64,000 nucleotides of DNA. Origin: Patiria pectinifera. Its lineage: Eukaryota; Echinodermata; Asteroidea; Valvatida; Asterinidae. This document shows, one piece after another, positions 56,061-64,000 of this stretch. The stretch is from NCBI GenBank assembly GCA_029964075.1, contig CM057142.1:36892392-36956391 (forward strand), in the 5' to 3' direction. Below the pieces are notes generated by a model. The model was not told the DNA's origin, made no database searches, and saw only the letters and a program-made list of their open reading frames with translations. Numbering within the stretch: position 1 is the first letter of the stretch; every line of letters starts with the position of its first letter. A program made the position numbers and the translations under genes.

Positions 56061-57352
56061 TGCGACTTCAAACAAGCAAGATTAATCTTTGTCATCTCTG
56101 ATTTACAGAATTGTTCAGTGTGTATTTCTTGTTGTTCTCAGACCCCTGATATATTTGTAGGTCAATTTATTGTCCGCCTGTTCCCCAATGTGGCCGACCA
56201 TTTTTCATGGAGCATATTCCCTCCGTTATTATGATTCAAGTCTAAGCGTCGGCCATATCCATGTGCTGGTGGACTGATCCCTGATCTTGGCATCATTCAA
56301 GTCAAGACTACATCTCTCTTCCAACATGTGGATTTATTGTGTATGGCTTATTAATTGTGGTAGCATTTTCCAAATTACACTGTCACTGACCACATATTTT
56401 TTTGTACACAATTGACCACATATGCACTAGTTGGGTGTACTGAAGTTGCACTATAGTTATTGTGTCAGGAAGTGTTTGTATTTTCTTGTTTATTATAACA
56501 AGCTTGACAATCGTGGTCCTTGAGGTTTAAGTTGAGACTACCACTGACGCATATTTGCAAGTACATTTGTACTTGAGTCATTTGTGATCATTCAGATTTG
56601 ATATTTTAGTGTCTGCACATGTAATATACATACAGTGTTAATTGACCACAGGTACTGTTAATTGCAGACCACTTTGAGTGTTTTCTACATTGTATTACAA
56701 TGTATTGAGTTGTACATTAGAGAGTCTTGTGATGGCAGAGGGCAGGATTTGTCGGTCTCATTACTGAGGATTCATCACTTTGTAAGTTGTTATTTCTATG
56801 GGAACGTGTATGTTTAGATTCCCTCTCTAAAACAGCATTGTGTGCCAATTTGATTGGTATCTTTGTATGTATGATCCTCATTAGTGCTTTCACTTAGTAT
56901 TTAGAGGGCTGTTAATTTTCGAGTCCCTCTTTGTTTCTTGTGAATCAATATTTTTTATGATTGACAGGTCCATTGCTCCAGTCCCTATTGATTGTGACCA
57001 TCTGTATCGACCCTCTTTGTCTCCAAATAGAGGAGAGTCTATGTAAGTTTGGGCGAATTTTCTGTGGTCCTAGACCCGGTTTTATTGGTCACTTTTTGTC
57101 TAAATATAAAACCACCATGCCATTGTTTTGATTCCCTTCTGTTTGATGTGGGAAATTTACTGCAGCTGAACTATTGCAGAAATTATGTTCCTTAGTAGGT
57201 AACTATGTAATCTTGTGTACAGATTACACATGGACATTGGTGTTGTATAAATCAACGTGAGGATTAGCCATACTATTATTTAATCAAAGTAGACATTCCT
57301 CCACATATTTTTGTTCGTGTTATTGTAGCCATTGGTTAGGCTGTCAGTCATA

Positions 57353-58707
57353 ATGGCATCTACAGAAGCCCTTATGGATATCATTGTACAGTCACAGAAG
57401 GCTCTGACTAGTGTTCTCCAAACATTAATTTGTGAAAAAATTCCAACAGTGGATATTCCCATATTTTATGGCCGACCTAAGTATGTAGGGGATCTCGCCC
57501 TTACGGTTGGTTGGATGATGTTGAAACATACTGTAGGGAATGTCATTTTGAGGGTACAGCCAAGGTCAATGTAGCTATTGACCATTTAGGTGGCGTTGCC
57601 AGAGAGGAAGTCTTTTGTAGCCCCCCTGAATATCGTAAAGACTTCTCAAAGATTGTTGGAATATTGAAAGCACGATTTGGTTCCCATGAAACCGTTCATT
57701 CCCTCCGGAGCATGTTTTATGCTCGGAAGCAGAAACAAGATGAATCATTAGCTGATTTTGGTCGTGCCTTGATGTTGCTGTATGATCGGATGGAAAAAGT
57801 AGCCTCGAATCATGAAGAAGGAAAAGCTCTTGTTTGCCTTCGAGAAAGAAGTCTGAGGGAACAATTTATTGGGGGAGCATTGGATTCATGTGTGCGATTA
57901 GAGTTGCGCAGTTTAGGAATGAAATATCCTGACCTTGCATTCTATCAATTTCGAGACGTGGCTCTTGGGTTGTTTGTAGATTTGAAAAAAGCAGCGAATT
58001 GCTCGATTTCTGTTGACCCATATTTTGATCATCCAGTTACCGCTGTAGCGGAGCAGAGTACAAATTGCCCAGGTGACACAATACCTGAGCAGGGGCAAAC
58101 CAGTGAGCATATCAGAGATATCCCCAAGCCACCAAGTGTTGACCATTCGCAGCAGTCGTTGCGACCTCCCAGTTGTTCACACTGTTTAAAGCAAGGCCAT
58201 GTTGCTCAAACTTGTATCCAGCATCAATGTCATGAAGTTGTAGATGCTAACTATAACCAAGGCCTTTTGAGCAGTTCTTGTGAAACGGGTTCTAATTTTC
58301 CTGAATTCGCAATACCTGCATTGAACATTAAAGCGCAGGAAAAAGCAGGGAACGCCGTTGACCCTCCTGTGATGTCACAAGAGGTAAATGACGATTCCAA
58401 ACCTCTTGAATGCCAAGATTCTTTGGTAAGCCCAATTGTCAATCATGAAAATGAGACAGACATTGATCTGGGTTACAGTTCTTCTTCAGATATAGATGGG
58501 CCGGGTGAAACAACCTCTGAAGTTGTTCTTTCCAGTTGTCAGTCGATTCCAAATTGGTCGCGTAAGGTAGACACAAACACGAGTGTGCAAGCGAAGCCTT
58601 CCTATCTCATGCATGGCGTAGCTCTGCTGCCTGTAGATGAGCTTGGCGCGCAGCGGTCAGAACTTTGTAAAAAACGAACTGGACGCTGGCCTACCGCAAT
58701 TACTTAG
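57353..58707 (+). pseudogene. gag: Gag of non-autonomous Ty3-like element, one frameshift
   Basis: The first part reads from ATG 57353 to about 57500 in one frame (Met-Ala-Ser-Thr-Glu-Ala, later Phe-Tyr-Gly-Arg-Pro). The rest continues from about 57505 to 58707 in another frame (Gly-Trp-Leu-Asp-Asp-Val-Glu, capsid-like Phe-x2-Arg-Lys-Gln-x2-Asp-Glu-Ser block, one CCHC knuckle at 58174-58215, then an acidic Ser-rich tail). A shift of one base between about 57490 and 57504 separates them. Gag resembles capsids of Ty3/gypsy elements, the source of PNMA and Arc proteins. No protease, RT or integrase is present between the LTRs, so the element would need help in trans. It is broken unless the shift is programmed or a sequencing error. 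Confidence 0.8.
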
Positions 58708-59472
58708 GTGTGTTTTGAAAAATGTTCAGATGTCTGATAAGTCTCAGATCGTGTTTTAGATAGTGAGATTTGCCTGCTTCCGCAGGATCGCCATTGTGCC
58801 ATCTCCAGGTTTACATTGTAATAGCTAGTTTTGAGTTTGCATTACATTTCAATATATGATGCCATATAGTTCGCATATCAGTTAAAGCGATATATTTTGT
58901 ATTTTCATTACCTTCGGGGTTTACTTATTTTAGGGACTTAAACTGTTTGCTCTTTTTCCAGTAACAAATTGGAGTGAGAGATCCCACAGTTTATACTTAA
59001 AGTCATGCTGGAACCTTTTGTACAACAAACTATTTGTAAAGTATGTTTCTTTCAGCCATGTTGCTGATTTGCCTGTTATTCTGCAGTGAGTCAAACTAAG
59101 TGACGGGATAGAAACAAAAATGGCAATCTTCTTGTTGGAGAAGTGAAACTACTCAAACATGATTCTTATATTAAACTTGCCAGCAGCATAACTGTATAGT
59201 TTGTTGAATGACGACTTGCATTTGTTTCGATTGTTGTTGTTACATTTTTCTAAGTGATCTATACCGTATACATTGTATTTGCATTGTTGATATCTGTATT
59301 TATGGGTATTTACATGTAGAAAAAAATCCTTGAAATTCTTACATGTTGGTTTTCATGATTGGTAATGCTAATCTAGAACATTTAAAAAGATGTATAGTAT
59401 GATTGCCATAAATGTGAAAATTTTAAATGTTTAAAAGACTACTCGAGGTCGCGTAGTTTCAAGCAGGGAACA
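58708..59472 (+). other. Internal 3' region of the gag-only element
   Basis: Non-coding, 765 bases. It ends ttcaagcagggaaca before the 3' LTR, a weak purine-rich tract. No pol remnant was seen on either strand. Confidence 0.6.
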
Positions 59473-60906
59473 TGTAACGATATGGGTTTTTGGGTTTAAA
59501 ATCATGAATAATTCACGAGGAGCATGAATAATGTAATGTTATTTTCTGGCTGTTCTTTTTAGTGTACTTACCCCGCCAGTGTAATGGCACTACTTAACAA
59601 GTTTGGACATATGTTCGGCGACATTTAGGTTATTTGATAACTCTATCTTGAGAATGATTATTTGGTAACAGTATGTCATCATCATTGTCAGTAATTAAAG
59701 TTAACACTCCTTCTGAGTCAATTTTATGCGTGACGAGGGGTTGTAGTCATTGCATTACGGTAAGAGCGCTACCGCTCACATGGTTTGTCCTCTTGCGAGC
59801 GGGCCGTGAAAGAAGCTCAGACCGAGCCAACCTTTGTCTAAAAGTCGCCCACTTTTCCCTCATTTTTGGGGTAAGTTGGATTCTAATTAAGTATTGAGTA
59901 GATCATGTAAGGGACATAGAAGAGGTTGGTTGATATGATTATTGTCAAACTAATTTATTTTTTATAGTTTTTAGAGTGTTAGTTTTGTGTAGAAGTGTCA
60001 AAACTTTTCCAGAGTTGAATGACCGTTTTCGTACACATTCACTGCACAATGCATTATATAATGGCGACATTGAGTTCAGCATTGTGTACATTCAGTACGT
60101 AGTGTGCGTATGCACAGCACAACGTTGAATCTCGACCACACTGTAGAATAACACCTACTCGCTTTATTGTGAAATGTTGTTCGTGTATGTCGCATTGTTT
60201 ATTGGTGCACGGGACCTTTTATGATAGAAGCTATTTCCTTAAATATGTTCCCCGTGTATGCTATTTGTATTTTTATGTATTTTAATTTATAGCTGAGACA
60301 TTGCTGTCGCAAGCTTTGAAGGTTGACATCTCAAGTGCATTACAGGCCTTCTCTATTTTATATCAGGGTAAGACTGTTAATCTCTTTGTATGCTTGATTA
60401 ATTAGTCATCCTATTTAGTATTATTTTGGAGTGATCATGACACTGTCTTCAAAACAACTATATTATTTATAGTTTATGCTGTATAATTAAAATACCTGTT
60501 GTTTATACTAAAAATTTAATCCAATGACTTTGGAACAAGACTTACAAAAGTTGAAGATCAATTCATTTTATTCATGGTCAACAGGGTCTTCTTTTATGGT
60601 CTTCTTTCATGGTCTTCTTTATGGTCTTCTTAGTCATCGTCTTCATTCAGGGAACTTCATTTGGGTCTTTCCCTGTGTCTCATTCGGATCTTAATTGTCG
60701 TCTTATTGGAATCTTTATTCGGATCTTCATTTGGATTATTTTGTATAATTGGAGAAAGTGAATTAAATTAAAACTTAATCAAGTGAATCAGTGTAAACAA
60801 CCGTCTGAGTGTTCCAGTTCAATTCAACTTGCTTTCCACCTTACTCTATCTTCATGAGGGTGAACCTGACCACCCTTATCATCGTTGGGGTTGCCACCTC
60901 GCGACA
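59473..60906 (+). repeat. 3' LTR of gag-only LTR element (1434 bp)
   Basis: Pairs with 54599-56032. Flanking bases are TTAA on both sides (54595-54598 and 60907-60910), a 4-base target duplication. Empty sites at about 1475 and 5535 read aaattaatttgaaac and confirm it. Confidence 0.95.
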
Positions 60907-61649
60907 TTAATTTGAAACTTCAAAAATCCAAACGAAAAAATAATTCGGAACATGTGTCGGATAATGCTATATTCGTACTTCAGAATGTGTTTTGAAATAG
61001 GAATCTTCATCTAAGATTAATTGTTTTGAGCCAAAACTCCGAATATCGTATTTGGACCCATTTCACCGCCACAACGCTCATACCAGCTGCTGATGGGGAT
61101 AATATTATGTTTTTTTTAGTCTTAATAAGTAATTTAAGTGCATTGTTTATGTTTTTGGGCAACCTTGGGCTTTCCAAGAACCAATCGCCTTCCAGGTTCT
61201 CCAAGCTTTCATCTTAAAAAGTACGGTGGTAAGTGAAAGCAAGACTAAGAGATTAAGCATGACCCCTTGATATGACAAAGTTGTACACAACATTCCAAAA
61301 TAGCTCTCTTCAAAGCATCAGTAATTGTTCCCCATTATAATTATTTTTCAATTTGTAAAGAAGTTAAATGAGCTTCTCGTGTAATGTCTGAACAATTCGG
61401 CGTTTAATGCTCAAACAAAATTGGCCAAACTAGAAAACATTGTATGTTGTCTGAAACTAAACTTTGTTTTTATACAAAGTTGAATTGAAAATGTGGCAGA
61501 AATTACAATAAGTTGTCCTTGCTGTCAAAATCAATCAAGTGGCATTTTAGCCCGTAAGAATTCTTAGCCTAAATACAGCAGGATTGACTGCCTTGGACTG
61601 CTTGATAAGTATCTTGATACAGCTATGGTTTCACTCCAGGACTATAATT

Positions 61650-61830
61650 ATAATAATTTGGGAGGCTAATCATCCTTACTCGCAGCTGGTATGCTGAATT
61701 GCGAAGGACGCGGCTACAACGTGGTCGAGCCGCTGGCACGTAAAGGCGCCTTTAGCTGCCGGCCACATCGACCCATATATGACCACGGAGCACAGCCTGA
61801 GATCGAAAGTGTTTGATTTTTTTCGGAGGG
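61650..61830. repeat. GC-rich ~180-bp insertion of unknown type in A4
   Basis: A1 lacks it at the equivalent point (about 2180-2205). It contains the 12-base palindrome AAAGGCGCCTTT and several nearby short inverted pairs (ccgctggc, gccggc). Composition differs sharply from family A. No target duplication or coding sequence was recognised. Confidence 0.5.
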
Positions 61831-61944
61831 AACTTGCCTGCTTTGTCTGTTTGCTCAGTTTGACTAGACAAAGTTCTCATGATCTGTCGAATGTATACCT
61901 ATGTTTCCCAACACCTATGTTCCCCAGTACCGATGTTCCACGAA

Positions 61945-61995
61945 ATCCTTACCCAAGCCCTAGCCCTAATCCTAACACTAACCCTAATCCTAAGG
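61945..61995. repeat. Interstitial telomere-like hexamer tract
   Basis: The hexamers gcccta gcccta atccta acacta acccta atccta are degenerate CCCTAA repeats. The flanks carry inverted copies of tgttcccCAgtac / gtacttgggaaca, so the tract sits in a small hairpin-bordered repeat. Confidence 0.6.
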
Positions 61996-63937
61996 ATATA
62001 GGTACTTGGGAACATTGGGTAGACCCCGATCTGTCTGCTGGTGACTAGCCTTTGTTAAAAGTATAGCAGGGGAAGTGGAAGTGAATTTTGACTGTCGGTG
62101 ACTGCTTAGATATCAGAAAAGTGCGCTGACTATAAGAACACTCATACTGTAATTTGTATCCGTGTGGGGTATTTTTTTGTTCTCGCGTATTAACATTTTG
62201 GAAAGTGAAAGTCTTTTTTGAAAATGCTGATATAATCTAACCAGAACTAATTTCCTGGGCTGAAATTCGGGCTTAATATCCCCTACATAAATACATCAGT
62301 TTGTGTCAGATCAACACACCTTGGAAATTCCTAGATTTGAGTAAAATCCAAAAATCTATTTTGTGATAACCTCGTGGAGACGTATTCACGATAGGAATTT
62401 CCGTGTGGAGACGTATACAATCTTTTGTTCTCTATTATGCACGTCTCACGAATAGTGAATTTCGAAACACTGACGCAGATTTTGGTTAAATTCCAGTAAT
62501 TCTCGACTATTATGCGGTGCGATTCTGTACCATTGTTATGTACATCTTAAATCGTAGATTACAGAACCCGCTTCTGTATCAGATTCAAACCGGCCTACCA
62601 TCTCCCGAACCCCGTTGGTCATTTTTTTGTTTGTTTAGATTTTTCATTTTTGTGCGGTTTTTTTCGGTGACAATATTTCCCTATCCATATGCTTCTGTCA
62701 GTTACATCTTGTTTGTTTGTTGGGCTCTTTTTTGTACTGCTATTACGTCGTTATATATATTTTGTAAGTGCAAAATATTCTCAAAGTTCTCAAACGGCGA
62801 TTTATTATAAACAAATGTTCAACCCAAACTCCCCAGCGAATTGCAACGAAGAGTAACTCTTGCCTGACTCACATTATTAAATTTGCTTTAGTGGATGACT
62901 GTAAAATTGTCAGTTTTAAACAAGTTCTAACCCGTTGTCATCTGCAATTTCAAACTGGAATCCCATATTTTTGAGTAATTGCAGTGAGCATTCTCATAAC
63001 ACTATAAAAAGCAGCGCGTTAACTTTAATGTTGAACGATTTCTACAAAACAACTTTGGATAAATCGGTGGCGAGTAGGCCCTGAGTGATCAACAAAGAAA
63101 CCCGGTATTGCGCATTTACGTCATTTATACCACGACAACGGAAAGTCATATAGCATGTTCTAACCAATTGTAAACGTTTTATTTCACACCCGCTTGGACA
63201 CATCGTTGAAATTCACGAGGGTTATCTGGGAAACCACGAGGTACACATTAACTTTAGCAATTCCACGACTGATAAAAAGTCACATGATATGTTTTAACCA
63301 ATGGAAAATGGTTTCCGCCACACCCTGTTGGACAAAAACTCGAAAAGCACGAATTATGTACAGGCGCAATCATTGTCAATATAAAGCCACTATTATTGGG
63401 TAAAACAGCGATGACTTATTTCCTTTTGCGTTCTACTTTACATACACATAGCCTTGTACATTAGTTTACACTTTGGAATAAAACCCCTCAGTTTCAAGTC
63501 AAAGATTTGTTATGAGTACCAGTACTGTATGTAAAAGTCAACATTGTTAATAAAATTTAGCAGTCATTTCTGAAGATGATCTTACTTTGGCCAAAACATG
63601 CGAAATGATCAAATCTGTCTCACCGTTCCATCAACAAAATGCAGGGTTATTTTTTTTTTTTTGGGGGGGGGGGTATTTATTCCTCCTTTTTTGGCAAAGG
63701 CTGATTCTCCTATTCATTGCCAGAGAAATATTTTAAAGGGTGCACCAAGGCAACAATCAGTACTTTTTCCTCAGCCTACACGCATCATGGAAGAAAAAGT
63801 TATAAGTTTCAGTGACAATGCAGAGGAAAAAATGCCCATCAATAATCCACGAAAACCTCAAAGGTGTACCTGACATAATCACACTGTGTCCACCTGGAGA
63901 ATTCCCGTCCTTCGGTAGTTGCATGTAAAACAACCGT

Positions 63938-64000
63938 TGACCGACACAATTACATGGGTTCAGGTGTCTCGAATCTGGAAATACCCGGCTAACATGAGGG
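63938..64000. repeat. Start of a further family A piece, cut by the window end
   Basis: ggtgtctcgaatctggaaat and acccggctaacatgaggg match 5150-5195 and 54225-54260. Another rearranged A unit therefore follows, as after A1 at 3290. Confidence 0.7.

Larger units (their letters stand above)
60907..63870. repeat. Family A, copy A4 (right half)
   Basis: It continues A4 after the LTR element and matches 1480-3240 of A1 and, from about 62600, 16686-18104 of A3. It includes the GC-rich insertion at 61650 and the telomere-like tract at 61945. It ends near ccacgaaaa, as A3 does. Confidence 0.85.

Overview
The window looks like non-coding-rich, AT-rich nuclear DNA of an animal. The basis is spliced coding exons with GT/AG borders, a metazoan-style AIG1/GIMAP-like GTPase gene, Ty3/gypsy LTR retrotransposons, LINE remnants, hAT- and piggyBac-type MITEs, and several satellite arrays. 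A marine invertebrate, perhaps a deuterostome (echinoderm, hemichordate or amphioxus), would fit, but this is inference and no taxon-specific marker was seen. Nothing prokaryotic is present.

Layout. 1-5.6 kb and 52.4-63.9 kb are copies of one long composite dispersed repeat, called family A here. It contains LINE reverse-transcriptase tails, and a third, 5'-truncated copy lies at 16.7-18.1 kb. At 5.6-6.5 kb there is a 42-bp tandem array, a perfect 51-bp-arm hairpin and a TTTAAAC-rich block. At 7.3-8.0 kb (minus) and 9.85-11.07 kb (plus) there are two weakly supported two-exon genes. 12.1-15.4 kb holds a degenerate ~200-bp satellite built around palindromic GGGCA-AGCA-TGCCC motifs, plus segmental duplications. 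18.1-25.9 kb is a minus-strand Ty3/gypsy element: 5' LTR, gag and pol (protease, RT, RNase H, integrase) are recognisable. It has one in-frame stop, an altered protease motif and no visible 3' LTR. Its Gag starts with a segment resembling the TDP-43 N-terminal domain. At 28.2-30.9 kb are two copies of an element carrying ~31-bp satellite DNA, one of them folded into a ~1.1-kb inverted repeat. 31.04-32.77 kb is the best host gene, an intact 576-residue GTPase preceded by a splice acceptor. 37.5-39.6 kb (minus) is a two-exon, intact DDE integrase-core gene with a poly(A) signal. Three copies of an element with a 21-bp tandem unit lie at 16.5, 36.3 and 40.5 kb. MITEs lie at 27.5, 42.4 and 43.6 kb. 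54.6-60.9 kb is a complete gag-only LTR element with paired 1434-bp LTRs and a TTAA target duplication, inserted into family A.

How it fits together. Only the GTPase gene and the integrase-core gene look like functional protein genes. The GTPase family is associated with immune or membrane-linked GTPase functions in animals. The rest records layered transposition, and the empty-site paralogues of family A inside the same window date and define several insertions. Boundaries of repeats were found by eye and are approximate unless a target duplication or terminal repeat is named.
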